Of a stretch of DNA of 64,000 nucleotides, positions 44,908 to 57,100 are shown in pieces (the first letter of the stretch is position 1; the number at the start of each line of letters is the position of its first letter). The position numbers and the translations under genes are program-made. A model generated the notes under the pieces. The model ran no database searches and was not told the origin of the DNA. It saw only the letters and a program-made list of their open reading frames with translations. Source of the stretch: Tiliqua scincoides (Eukaryota; Chordata; Lepidosauria; Squamata; Scincidae). The stretch is taken from the NCBI RefSeq assembly GCF_035046505.1, contig NC_089823.1, positions 186,001-250,000 on the forward strand, given 5' to 3'.

Positions 44908-47900
44908 TCACTGCTCTTCCAGCCAGGAGGGCTTGTCTGCGCCAGGGCTCTTCAGCCGGACATTGAACTGCTTCAGGGTCTGCTCCAGCTGCTGCTGGTT
45001 GCCCGCGAAGTAGGCTGAGATGGCGTTGTGGAAGAGGAGCAGCTGCTTGTGCATCACTTTCACCTGGCCGGGGAAGGACCAGAGGGGCAGTCAGTCAGTC
45101 AGCGGTACCCTCCACCCCCACCCAGCCGCAGTCCTGCCTCATCCTCCAGCTCAGGAGAAGTCTCCTGGTCAGAGGGGCTGTCTATGCCCCCCTGGCAGAC
45201 CCTCCCTCCCTCCCTCCCCCCTCTTCACTCCTCCACCTTGTTCTCCTCCAGGAACTTCAGCTTGACGGCCACATCTGCCCGCAGCTTCTCGTACTTGGTG
45301 CGATGGGCCTGGAAGTTGGCCTGGGCAGCGTCCAGGCGACACAACGTGGCTGCATCACGAGGGCCCATGTTCAGCTCCTCCAGGTCCGTGCGGTAGGCAT
45401 CGTACTCCAGCCTGCGCCACCAGGGCAAGGGGTCAAAATGGCTGCTGCTATCCCCCCAAATGCAAGTATGTCGTTGCCCCTGCTGCCCCACAAGCAGAAT
45501 GGAGAGAAAGGGGCCTTCTTGGTTTCCTCTACCTTCCTGGCAGGCAGACGTGCACAGACAGGGTGGGGAGGAGTGCACGTTCCCTTCGCAGCCCCTACCT
45601 GGCGGTTTCGTACTGCTTGACGGTCATGAGCGTGTCCTCCATAGTTTTGTTGACCAGCGTGTTGATGCTGGAGACAAAGAAATTGACGGCACCCAGGAGG
45701 GTCTCCCCGTTCTTGCACAGCAGCTTCTGTGTCTCCGCATTGTACCCAAACTCCTCCTGTGGGAGATGACGGGGGGGGGAAGGGGGAGGACTGCTCAGCA
45801 AGAAGTCCCTTGCCAGAGCCACAAGCCAACATCACACCAGGGTGCGCAAGAGACTCATGGCCAGCACACCAGGGATGTTTTTCAAGGCAGGAAATCCACC
45901 CCCACATCCCAGTGTTTGGGGCTACTTCTGCTAACAGAGACCTCTGGGGGAACCAAACCGCCCCCCCTCCCAACATCCTGGCACTGCCCATGCATTCTCA
46001 ATGACGAAAGGACCAATATGAGAGACAGGCTCCTGTTGTACAAGGAGAAGTTGACAAAGGTCTCCTGGCATGACCCCCCCCCCGCCAGAGAAGTGCCACG
46101 GGCACACTTGCAGTCCTCCTCTGCTCAGACAGGTGCCTCTTCCGTGTACCTGGGAGATTTGCTCCACTCAACTCAGGTTCTCCGGCACCAGGCCAGCTGC
46201 TTCCTTCCCTGCCCATGTCAGCAATCCTGACGCGGCCGGCCTCCCTGCTGCTGTTGCTGAGTCTCCCACGAGAGGCTCAGCACCTCTCCTCACCCGGCCC
46301 CCTGGGTTCCTGGTGCCCACAGCTTCCTTAGAAGAATCGGTGGACCTCCCTTGCTGCCCCCAATCTCTGTAGGTGAGCCCCAGAACAACAGGGTGCCACC
46401 TCTCTCTCCCCCCAAGGACCTTCACACCGCCATCTTTTTCCAAGCTTCTGGCTCCGCCGGATCAAGCCCATCTAATCGAGCACCTCTACAGACAGCAGTC
46501 CCCAGGTGAGAGACCAAGGTGCCCCCCCCCGCACTGCTCCCCCCAGGAATCACTCAGGCAGGCAACATCTCAGCTGGGAAGGGGCATGCAGCCAGCATGG
46601 CCAGAAGCTAGCAGCAGGCGTGTCCCTCCCTCCCTCCTTCCCTCCCTCCGTGGCTGTGTCCAGCGCCCTTTCGAGGCCACGCCAGCGGGCTGTGACAGTC
46701 CACTCAGGAACGTGCTGCTGAAGCTGCACCCCGGCCACTACTGAGCGCACCTGCTCCCTGCCCTGGCCTGCGCTGATGCTCCAGGCCCCTCCAGGCGGGG
46801 ACTTTTCTCAGGGACAAAGGGAGTCCTGCCGGAGCAGCTGCTGGAGCCACACGCACCCTCCTGCAAAAGGCCACGGGAGGGGGAGCTCTGGTGCTGGTCA
46901 CCGGGCCATGCTGCGTGGCACGCAGATTGTGGCCAGAGCTGCCCACAGTGGCGGGGGTGGGGTGGCAAGCACGCACACACCTGCAGCTCTGGGGACTTCT
47001 GGCTCAGGTCGGAGAAGGCGTCAGCCAGGGCATGCTGCGTCTGGACCAGGCTGTAGAAGTGATTGGTGAGGGCCCGTGCAAGGCCCAGGACGCACTCGTA
47101 CTTCCGCTTGGTGTCACGCAGCAGCTCGATCTGCGTCTCCAACTCCAAGTCCACAGTGCGTGAGCCACGTCCAAAGCGCTCTGAGAGCAGCTGCTTTGTG
47201 CACTGGGGGGAAGGGCACGGGATGGTGCAGGTCAGGGTGGTGCAGGAGGCCTCGCTGCTGCTCACCCCCTCCCTCCAAGAAAACTCATTCACCTTGTACG
47301 TGTTGATGCCCCATTTCTTCACAATGTCGAACTTCTCCACAGCAATCCCTCTCGTGGCCTCCTCGCCTGTCATGGCTGGGTTTGGGTGCTGCTGGTGCAA
47401 ACTGGAGCCTGCAGTTCACAAAGGGGGGGGTCCTTACCAGGGAATGCACAACTCTCCCCCCCACTATGTCAAGCACCCCACAGTAAAAAAAGAAGACATG
47501 GAAATACTGGCTCTGCCTGCCAAAGGTCTGGCCTGCCCCCCCCCGGCCATGTAGTGACCCACAGAAATCCCTGACCCGCCCACCCCCAGGCAGGTCAGTA
47601 CCTGAGACAGCGGCAGCCTGGCTGGCTATCCGACTGGCAGCCGATGGACTGGGGGAGATGAGCAGTCCACGGGGTGGGTGAGATGGAACAAGAGTGCCTG
47701 AAATGGAGGGGACCCAAGGCAAGGCAGACATGGGCATCAGGGTGGGTGGGGGGTAGGTAGGTAGGTGAGGAGCCTCAGAGGGAGGAGAACATGAGGGAAA
47801 TGGAGTGATGAGCCACGGCAAACACAGATATGGACACAAAGGCCAGGTGCAAAGACCCAATCCGGGGGGGAAAGAAGACAGCTGGCAGTGGGCGCCCCAG

Positions 47901-49133
47901 CAGGCGCTGCTGGAATAGCAAGTAGCCTCTCCTTCCCCTGGGAGTGGGTGGTCCCACCTGGACTCCTCTGGCCCAGGCAGGAGGGCAGCAAAGACGCCTT
48001 CTCAAAGAAGGGCTCGCTGGTGGCTGCTCTGCCCGGGGCATGAAAACCCAGCTCCAAGTGGGGGTGGGGGTGGGAGGACCCTCTTCCCGGCCATCCAGGG
48101 GCAAAGGCCTCTAAACGGGCAGGACAACCCAGAGGAGGCTTGCAAGAGTGGAGAGACCCCCCACCCCATTGCCCTCTGGACCCTGACCTTTGATGGTGCT
48201 GGTAGGGATGATGCCCTCAGCCGTGCCCCCGTAGCCCCCAGACACAATGCTGGTCTCGTTCAGGTTGGGTCCTGACACCATCACCTGCTGCAGGTCCTGC
48301 AGTAGGCAACAAGAAGAGAGAGAGGTGGAGGCTCCCGTCTGGGGAACGGCCAGGGAGAGTCTCAGCCCCCACACGCAGCCAGCTTGCAAACAGACTTGAC
48401 AAGATGGAAAGTCAGGATCCGAACTCCACCACACGGGTGCAAAGACTGGCTGGGAGGTGCCAAGTGCCTGGGCAGGCTGGCTAACCTGGCAGACAGCAGG
48501 CTAATATGGCTTGATGTGCCAATTTGGGAAAACCAAAACTCCCACCTACAAAGCATGGGGGGCTTCTCCGAGTTCTGGAGCACAAAGAACTGCAGCAGGT
48601 CACACGGGACTGAGGAGCGGCCATGGCCACGCGGACACTTTTGCGAGGCGGCCAACTTGGCTTCTCGCACTCACTGCTCCTGTGTCCAATCTTTTACTCA
48701 CTCCTTCAACACACCCTGACTGTTCTCTCCATCTTGCTTCTTTGCTTGCTTTCACCAGCGTTGCTGTGCCCATCCTGGTCCCAGACAGGGGGTGCTGGGG
48801 AGTGCCTGCCCGCAGGACTTCAGCCCCATCCTGGGGCAGCACAGACCAGGGCCCGTCTGCCTCCGCTCTTCTTTGAAGAGCTTGCGTTGGGGCAAGGAAA
48901 CTTGCTGGCTGCCTCCCAGAGACAGGCTGAGCTGCCAGCCAGCCAGCCAGCAGCTAAGCTGGCCAGCCCAGCCACTGTCCTCCCTGTCCAGCCCAGCCAG
49001 CCCCAAGTGCCCCCCCCACCCGCATCACCTGCTCCAGACCGTCATCTTCCGGAAGTCGCCTGGAGTCTCCGTTACCGTGGATGGGGATCTCCATGGTGGC
49101 TGCCGCCTTGCTCATCAGTCCCCCGTCCGACAT
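44908..49133 (-). CDS. ARFIP2: ARFIP2 (arfaptin-2), BAR-domain effector of small GTPases
   Basis: Eight coding exons on the minus strand: 49133-49029, 48296-48188, 47697-47602, 47366-47293, 47202-46981, 45756-45599, 45411-45237 and 45063-44908; the sum is 1095 nt (364 aa plus TGA; human 341). All junctions are AG/GT and phases agree. N-terminal MEIPIHGNG and [17 protein letters not shown] match human ARFIP2. The crescent BAR/arfaptin homology domain starts near residue 118 ([15 protein letters not shown]) and runs to about 350 ([22 protein letters not shown]), ending PSWLEEQ. Arfaptin-2 binds Rac1, Arf1 and Arl1-GTP and senses curved trans-Golgi membranes through an amphipathic helix before the BAR domain. 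The 96-nt exon 47697-47602 adds 32 residues not found in the human reference form. The ATG at 49133 sits in exon 2, soon after an acceptor. Confidence 0.95.
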
Positions 49134-50409
49134 ACTCAGGGTCTGCGGGGCAGAGAGGGCTGCTGAGCCGCTTGCTGGCACTGGCCCCTCCCCTCCCCTC
49201 CCCGTTCAGAAGCCTCGCAGGTCTCTTCCCTGACCAAGCCCTGCCCGCCCCAATGCTGGTCCCTTAAGACCTGGGCGCCTGGTTGCCTCCCCCAACCGCT
49301 GCCCTTGGAGCGGGGAACCAACCTCGCTGCCTGCGATGCCTCCACCGGATTAGCTGCAGCAGGCCAGGCTGCTAATCCCGACGGGCAAACAGAAGGATCC
49401 CGCCCGCTCCGCCCTTCAGCAAGCAGGGGCATTCCCCACTCGTTCAGCGACGGGGCCCAGACGCCCAGCAAAGAAACTGGGAGCAGCGCGAATCGCACTG
49501 CTACCCAAGGCCCACCTCCAACAGCCTGGGGAAGGGAGGCCCCCCCCCAGGAGGAGCAAGATGCCCCCAGGCCGGCTCTCCTCCGACTCAAGGGCCCAGG
49601 CAGGGCCCAGGCCAGTAGCTCCGGAGGCAACCCCAGTCCCTGCTCCAGCCTCTGGGCGAGGGCTGCTGCTGTGGGCAGGGGGCTTCCCAAGGCCCTCCGA
49701 GTGGCAAACGCTGCGCCCCCTGAACGCAGCCAGGAGCGGGCGGCCTCCCGAGCAGCCCTGGTGTGGGGGCGCAGCTTCTGACCGCAGGCCCCCCAGCTGA
49801 GCCACCAGTCCCCAGGGAGAGCGCCTGCTGCTTCGCAGGACAAGCACACAGCGCCCCGCCGAGGGCTCCAGAGCCCCGCAGCGACCACGCGGGCCACAAG
49901 CAGCCCCCGCCCGGGCCGGTCCTGCGGGCGGAAACGGGCCCCCCGCAGCCCTCCACGGACCCCGCCAGGGCTTCTGGGGACCGAGGGCCCCGGCCAGCGT
50001 CCGGACAACAGGGACGCTCACCGGCCACCGCGACCCTTCGCGGCAGGAGCCCCGGCCGCCCGGAGCGCACAGGGCTGCGCGCGCCTCCTCTGCACGGAGC
50101 GCGGCCGCGGCCTCTGTCGGGTCCGGGTCCGCCGTCGGAGCAACAGGCGGCCTGCAGCGCGGAGCTGGGCGCCACGTCGGAGCAGCCCTTCCGGACGCGG
50201 GGCCGACTCCGCCCGCCCTTCTCTCCGGGCGCGTACCTGGCTGCGCCGGCGGCGGCCGGCCGGTCCCGGAGGCTCCGGCGCGGGTCGGCGGCCCGGGCGA
50301 GCAGCTGGCGAGCGGGCAGGCGGAAGCGACGTCAGCCGCGTCCCCCGCCCGCAGGGTCGGAAGTGGCGTCTGGCGGCCCCGCCGGAAGCGGCGGGCGCGG
50401 AGCGGCGAG

Positions 50410-50870
50410 ATGGAGCAGCCCCAGCAGCAGCTGCGCAGCGTGAGTGGGGCGCGGGGGCTGCGGGGCGGGCGCGGGGGCGCGGCCCGGCCGGCCGGCTCAC
50501 CCTCCCCCTACTCTCGTTGCAGCTGCGGGACTTTCTGCTGGTCTACAACCGGATGACCGAGCGGTGCTTCCAGCGCTGCGTGGCCAGCCTGGGCCAGCGG
50601 GCGCTCACCGGAGACGAGGTGCGTGGCCGGCGGGGCGGGCGGGCCGGCGGGGCGGGGCCGGGACTCCGCCCACCGCACTCCCTCTCGCTCCCGCAGGAGG
50701 CCTGCCTGGACGGCTGCGCCGGCAAGCTGGTGCGCTCCAGCCACCGCCTGATGGCCGCCTACGTCCGACTCATGCCCGCCCTCGTGCAGCGCCGCATCGC
50801 CGACCACGAGCCCGCCCCCAGCCCCGCGCACGGGCCTCCGGCGGCGCACGAAGTCGGCCCCGTCCAATAA
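50410..50870 (+). CDS. TIMM10B: TIMM10B (Tim9b/FXC1), small TIM chaperone
   Basis: Three exons: 50410-50439, 50523-50618 and 50697-50870; 300 nt giving 99 aa plus TAA. The protein carries the small-TIM signature, twin CX3C motifs: CFQRC at residues 25-29 and CLDGC at 45-49, within [12 protein letters not shown] ... [21 protein letters not shown], nearly the human sequence (103 aa). Small TIMs chaperone hydrophobic precursors across the mitochondrial intermembrane space; TIMM10B is the subunit that docks TIMM9/10 to TIMM22. The two introns are 83 and 78 bp, among the shortest here. The stop codon lies within AATAAA (50866-50871). Confidence 0.96.
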
Positions 50871-50871
50871 A
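50866..50871 (+). terminator. TIMM10B: TIMM10B polyadenylation signal overlapping the stop codon
   Basis: AATAAA at 50866-50871 contains the TAA stop (50868-50870). If used, the 3' UTR would be only 15-30 nt. A T-rich CTTCTCTGTTG stretch follows at 50897. Confidence 0.7.
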
Positions 50872-51197
50872 GGCCTCGTCCTTCCCCGCCGCCCCCGCTT
50901 CTCTGTTGCGCGCCGCCCCCGTCCTCGCATGCCCGGCAGGGCTCGCTCCGCCTTCCCGCTGCTTCTCCGCAGCCCGCGCCCCCTTCCCGCCCCCGATCCC
51001 GCGAGCCGGGGAGGAAGCGAGGGCGCCCGCGAGCCGGCCGACCGGCAGGCGGGACGCGCGCCTGGGAGCCCCGCGGGCGGGCGCGGCCCCAGAGCCCCTC
51101 CCCGACGGGCGCGCGAAGCCGGCAACGGCCGTGGAGCCGCCAACCGTCGGCGGACTCGAGCCGGCCAGCGCGGCGCTCCGACTGCAGCGGAGGCGAG

Positions 51198-54100
51198 ATG
51201 GAGCCGCCCCCCGCCGCCCCCGAGGGTGAGGGCCCCGTGAGAGGTGCCTCTGAGCGCGTGCAGAGCGCTCCTCTCTGCAGAGAGCGGGAAGCGGTCTTGG
51301 CTGCTCCAGGCCGCCTGGAAGCCTCTGCCAGGCCCGGCCTGGGGCTGGGGGGGGGGGTCAGCGGCTCCTTCTGCAGTGGCCACGGGGCTTGCCGCCTGTG
51401 TGCTCCCCCGGCAGCGACAGAGGCTGGCATCAGCAGGGCCGGGACAGCGAGAACTAGGCAGGGGGCTTTGCTTTCCCCAGAGGCTGTGGTGACGCTGCCT
51501 GGCCCGGCTTCTAGGTGGCGAGCCGTGTGCGCTGCTGAGGCCCAGGCCTGACACGCTCCCCGCAGAAGCCGTGCCCGCAGCCAGCAGCGTGTGTCTCTTG
51601 CAGGCTGCAGAGTGCCTGGCAGGCCACCGCTGGCCAGGGCAAAGGTGGACCGTGCCTGGGCCTGGCCCATCCGCCAGCGCCTGGCCACGCAGCTCCGTGA
51701 AGCCGGGCGCGCAGAGCCCAAGCAGGTGGACGTGCTGGTGGCAGAGCTGGTCGCCGTCTTCGGGGCGGTACTGGAGAAGGGCAGCCGCCAGGCTTGGTTG
51801 CGTCTGCTGGACGTCCTACGGCTCTTGACCCCCTTCCAGGAGCTGCTGGCCGAGCGGGCAGAGCTGGCACCCTACCTGGAGGGCCTCTGCTACCAGTACC
51901 GCAGCAGCCAGGCCCTGGTTGCCGACCTGGACATCCTGGGGGCTCTGGGGCAAGCCTTCCCCAGGGGGCGCGCTGTGCTGGGGCCCCCTGCCCAGGCCTC
52001 TTGCTCCTCCCAGGAGCCTGCTGGCTCCGCTGCAGTGCTTCTCTCCAGCCCCCAGCCTGTCTTTGCTGCCTTGCCCTGCCCTTTCACTGCCAGCTGGGCT
52101 CTGGGAGAGGCTGCTGGGGTGCTGCAGCCAGACCCGGTCTCCCTCCAGGAGTTGCAGAGGTGCGTGGGGCTGGTGGGCAGCGCACTGGCTCAGGGGGAGA
52201 CCCCCTGGGCCGGCAGCCTGAGCCTCATGCCGTTGACGCTCTCCACTGATGTGCCGGCCGAGTTTCCCTGCGCAGAGACAGACGGCAGCAGCGACGGCAG
52301 CCCTGCGAGGTGAGGCCCCCGCTTCCCTGGGAGGCCCTTGGGGTGTCGCTGCCAGCCCCGTCACCCTTTTCTGGCTTGTTGCAGGCGCTCTCTGGAGCCA
52401 GGCAGAGGAGAAGTCCCGGGACCCGCTCCAGGCCCGGCAGCGGACAGGGGCCAGCCCCTGACTGGTCTCCAAGCAGCCGAGGTTTTTGCCAGAAACCGGC
52501 ACGTGGGAAAAGTCCATTTCCTGTATTTCAACATTGCTGCCAACCGGCACTTCAGGTGCCCGCTTCTGCCTTGGCCCCCACTCAGTGGCCCCGTCCCGTC
52601 CCAGCCGCAACCCCCTTCCTTGCTTGGGGGCAAAGAGATTTTTCTGCTCAGGCTGGCCATTTGTACCAGCTGTCTCAGGCTCCTGGCCAGCCCTCCATCT
52701 GTCCAGGCCACTGCTGCCTGCTCTGACTGGCCCAGAAGGGTCCCTGCATCCAGCCCTGGGGCTACCTGGGATCTGCTCTGCCGCTGAGCTATGGGCCCCC
52801 CAAGCCCCTCCTCAACTCTGCATGTTGTCAGCCGTTCTCCCCCCACCCACTTCTCCACAGGCCTTACGACCTGGTGGCCGTCCCTAAGTGGCTGAGTGAT
52901 CCTCAGCACTACATCTTTTCGACCTTTGGGGTGCTGCGTGTGCACCCAGAGGAGGGCTCCGAGACCATTTCGCTGGGCGCCTGGCACCGCGAGGCCCTGC
53001 TGTGGCAGCTGCTGCAGCACATCCCCTTTTTCCGCTTCTTCCTCGTCCGCAAGGCGTTTGCCTGGTAAGGATGGGCAGAGGGAGGGACTACCTTCTCCGT
53101 GCTGTGCCTTGCTTGTTTGGACTGCGGCTGCAGGGAGCCAAGGAGGGGCGTGGAAAGGGTGGGTCCTCATCGTGGGCCCTCCTGCCTGCAGCTGGTGTGA
53201 CAATGTCAAGCACCTGCAGTACCTGAAGCGCCGAGAGATGCTGCAAAGCCGACTTCTCCACGCCATTCCTCACTTTGGTGTTGCTCTGCTTCACATCTCC
53301 AGGTAAGGGGCAGGGCCCTGCACCTCCAGCGTCACTGTAGTGGTGGTAGGGGAGGTCTGCTTGACCCAGCAGGCGTCCCCCTTTCCTTTGCAGACTCCTG
53401 CAGGAGCTGCGGTCTGTCCACTGGCTGCCAATGGACAACTCCCGGTGCTATGACTTCCCAGAGCTCAAGTGGGCCCTGGCCCAGGAGAACAACAGTGCCC
53501 GAGGGCTTCTCAGCAGGTTCCTGACCCTCTGCTCCAGCATCTTGGAGCTGGTGAGTGGATGAGTCCTGGAGGGCTTGACTTGGGCAGGCAGAGGAGCTGT
53601 GCCCTTCCCACGCCCACTGTTTCTGGCCATAGCGAGGGTGAGGTGCGTCATCTGTTGTTGGACAAAACGCCCTCCCAAAGGGGCATTTTGATCTCTCTGA
53701 AATGCAAGAAGCCGCATAAGAACGTAAGAAGAGCCCTGCTGGATCAGGCCAAGGCCCATCTAGTCCAGCTTCTTGTATCTCACAGTGGCCCACCAATTGC
53801 CTCAGGGAGCACACTAGACAACAGACACAACCTGCATCCCTGCGCCCTCCCCTGCATCTGGCAATCGGAGGCAGCCTGTGTCTCAAACCAAGAGCTTGCA
53901 CAGACTTACTATGACTTGTAACCCGGAATGAACTTCTCCAGAAACGTGCGCAATCCAATATGCACAGGCCGGGTTAGGGCCCTGGTTGTTTGTTTCAGCA
54001 GGCTCGGACAACAGGCTGCGCCCCATGGTGGCCCTGAGATGGAGGTTGGGAAATGGTGGCATGGTGTCCTTTGCCTGCATTAGGTCCTGCGTGCCAGGTG

Positions 54101-57100
54101 GGCATCACCCAGGCCAGGCTCTTGCTGTTTTGCTTGGGCTAATAGGCAAGGGGCCTTTGCACCAACAGTCATGCAAGTTGGTTGGTTGGAGCACATGTGC
54201 ACCCCCTTCTGCCAGCTGGCTTGGGAGCAGTCTTGCCTTTGGAGAACTCTGCTGCACCCCACCTTGCTTGGTCTGGGAGCTCAAGCCTGATGATGTACCC
54301 GTGACCTGGGAGCCTGTTGACTAGGAGGTGAGCACGGCCAGGAGCAGGCTTGGATGTGCCACCTGTGCCCGTGGCCCGTGTGCGAGGCACGGATCTCTGA
54401 CTGGGTGGAGGGGGAGTCCCCTCTACACAGAGCAGTCTCCACCAAGAGATGGGCCGTCAGGGCCTGGCTGCCTGTCACTGATTGATCCAGGAAATGTAGA
54501 AAGGAGCTCCTCTGCTGGTGCTGCTCAAGCAAGGCACTGCTCTCTGCTCTTTAGCAGGGGGGAACCACCGTCCCCCAATCCGCCAGGCAGCTTTTCCAGG
54601 GGCTGGGGCTGGTTTCTTTTCTGCATCTTTTCCAATTGCGAGTCTTGGGAACTGGGAGCTGTTTACCTGTGGAAACAGCTTTGTGAAGTACTTTTAGTTT
54701 TTGTTTGAAAGAAGTATGTCATCATCGCTGTCCTCATCGTATGACAAAAATGGCAACAACGCGAACAGAAACATCACAAGAGACTGAGACTTGGTCATGG
54801 GTGTGACGTGATTATGGACAGAACACACCAAAGTGTCATTGTCATTTGGGGAACTCAGAACAATTTCATATTTTGAACCACTGCAGCTTTCTGAATGACG
54901 CTATCTGATCTGCAAAAACCAGCGCTTTGAGGAACATTGTCCGTACTGTGAGAGCAGCTAATTGACACAGAGGTCTCGGGCTGAGACTTGCATCAAGTAC
55001 TCAAAGGCAGTCAACAGCATTTTCAAATTTTTGTCCTTGTTGACTGGCTGCAATTCCATGCACACTTTCTTGAGAGTTAGCCCCGTTGAAGACAATGGAA
55101 CTTCTGAACATAAGAACAGCCCTGCTGGATTGGGCCCATCTAGTCCAGCTTCCTGTATTTCATTGTGGCCCACTAGACGCCTCAGGGAGCACACAAGACA
55201 ACAAGAGGCCTGAATCCTGGTGCCCTCTGAGTAGAAGTGCATAGGGTTGTGGTTTGTGTTGCATGTGGTTTGGGATAATAATACTATTTCGTTGTATTGC
55301 TTTTTGATTCCCGTTCCTGGTTGCTGTACTTCTCGAAACAGAAGAACATAAGAACAGCCCCACTGGATCAGGCCAACTCAGAAGGCTCTGGCCTGGCCGG
55401 CTCTGCAAGCTCCACGCCTACAGCCTGCCCTGGACCTCCCTAACCACAGCGGCAGCCTGATCTGTGTGCATGTGTTTTGTGGCAGGTGCGTGACGACACC
55501 TACCAGATGGTGCTTGGCCTGCAGGTGCAGGTGCAGGACTTCAAACTGTACCTCACCAAAGAGTCACTCTACCACCAGCGCAGGCAGTTGGAGGGGCTGC
55601 GTTGCCGCTTGAAGGAGGCAGAGTCCTCGCTGCAGAAGCTGGGCTTCCTGGCCATGCTGGTGAACTTCCTTATTAGCCAGAACTTGGTCTCCGCAGTGCA
55701 GGAGGAGGTCACGGCCTTCGTCACTCACACCATGAAGGTCCTGTGCATGTGTGTCGGGAAGGCAGGGAGCACCCCTCGGGCCTGGCTGTGGCTCCCTGGG
55801 TCCTTGCAGGGGTCCCACCCCACCTCTGGCCTGTGGAGTCCCTTGGAAGCCCAACCTTGCCCCGAGCGCTCCTGCTCACCCAGCCTTCTGGCCTCCTTCC
55901 TGCAGGCGGATGGCATCAGCCGGAAGGCCGTAATCCGGGTGCAGCTGGTCTTCAGTGGCGACAACCAGCTCATCCTCTTCCCTTCCAGCAAGGAGCTGGA
56001 GGCCTGCCTGATGGGAGCTGTGAGCACAGTGGTGCAGTCCGTCCTGCAGGTGGGCCAGCCTCTCCTCTTTCTTCCAGGTCAGATGGGGGGGCTGAGGGCT
56101 CAGAGCAGGCTGTGCCCTGTCCTGCATGCCAAGCAGGTGGCGGCCCCAAAGAACCTCCACCCCAGTGCTTTCTGTCTCCTTCAGATCACCCAGTTAAGAA
56201 GGGACAGTTCAGAGGCGCAGGAGGGAGCGGAGCAGCAGCAGGAGCCGGGCCAGTCAGGCAAGAGTGCACCAGGGAGGTGGTGGGCACCCCGAGCACCCCC
56301 TTCACCCTTGAGTGGAGCCACTGCAGCACAGGGCCCGTTCTGCAGTGGCTCCAAAATGGAGGGCCACCTGCCTCCCCAGTCCGTCTTCCCAGGCCTGTCA
56401 TGCCAGGCAAAGGTGCCGCTCCTTCGCGGGGCTCAGGGAGTGCCCCCGGGTGCTCCGCGTGCTGATGCCACTGCCCCCATTCGTTGACCTTGACGGAGGA
56501 CTCTTGCCCTGACCCTTGCAGTGGGAGGGTCTGGCTGCCGCTGTCGTCGGGTCCAGTGCAGACGTGCCTGCTTTGTCACCCTACAGTGCGCAGGGTGCGG
56601 GACGCTGCCTGGATCCTCAAGCACCTGCAGCAACAGCCTGCAGCAGGGCAGGCTGGGGAGGAGCCGCAGCTGGTGAACCGGCTGGATCTGAGGACTGTTG
56701 GTGGCCTGGAGGTGGTGGGCCAGCGGCTGAGGGGCCAGTACCCTGTGCTGTCGTGGGCGCAGCTGGAGAAGGACTTGCAGACAGACAGCATCATCCAGAA
56801 GGCCCTGGCGAAGCAGTGGGCCTTGCTCACGGTATGTGAGGCAAGGGGAAGCTCCATCCATTGTGGGGGGCAGCGCTGTCCTCATTTTTCCAAGGCCCCC
56901 TTGACAGGGGGCTGAGATTGGTGCCCTTAGCCTCAGAGGCGGTTCCTCCTCCTCTGTGGTCTGCTTGTGTTCCTGGCCCAGTGGTGGGGCTGGGGCGGAG
57001 CGAACAGGAAGAGGCTGTGTTGAGGGGCCTCTGGGTGCGCAGGCGGAGTGTGTGTGGGGTGATCCTCAGGCCAGGCTTCTGAACTTGCTTCCTCTCCCTT

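Larger units (their letters stand above)
49470..51240. promoter_or_regulatory. CpG island: ARFIP2/TIMM10B bidirectional promoter and DNHD1 start
   Basis: One GC-dense block covers the ARFIP2 noncoding first exon (minus, donor CAG/GTACGC at 50237), the TIMM10B ATG (plus, 50410) and the DNHD1 first ATG (51198). The ARFIP2 exon-1 donor and the TIMM10B ATG are only 173 bp apart, so the two genes must share a divergent promoter in 50237-50410. Confidence 0.85.
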
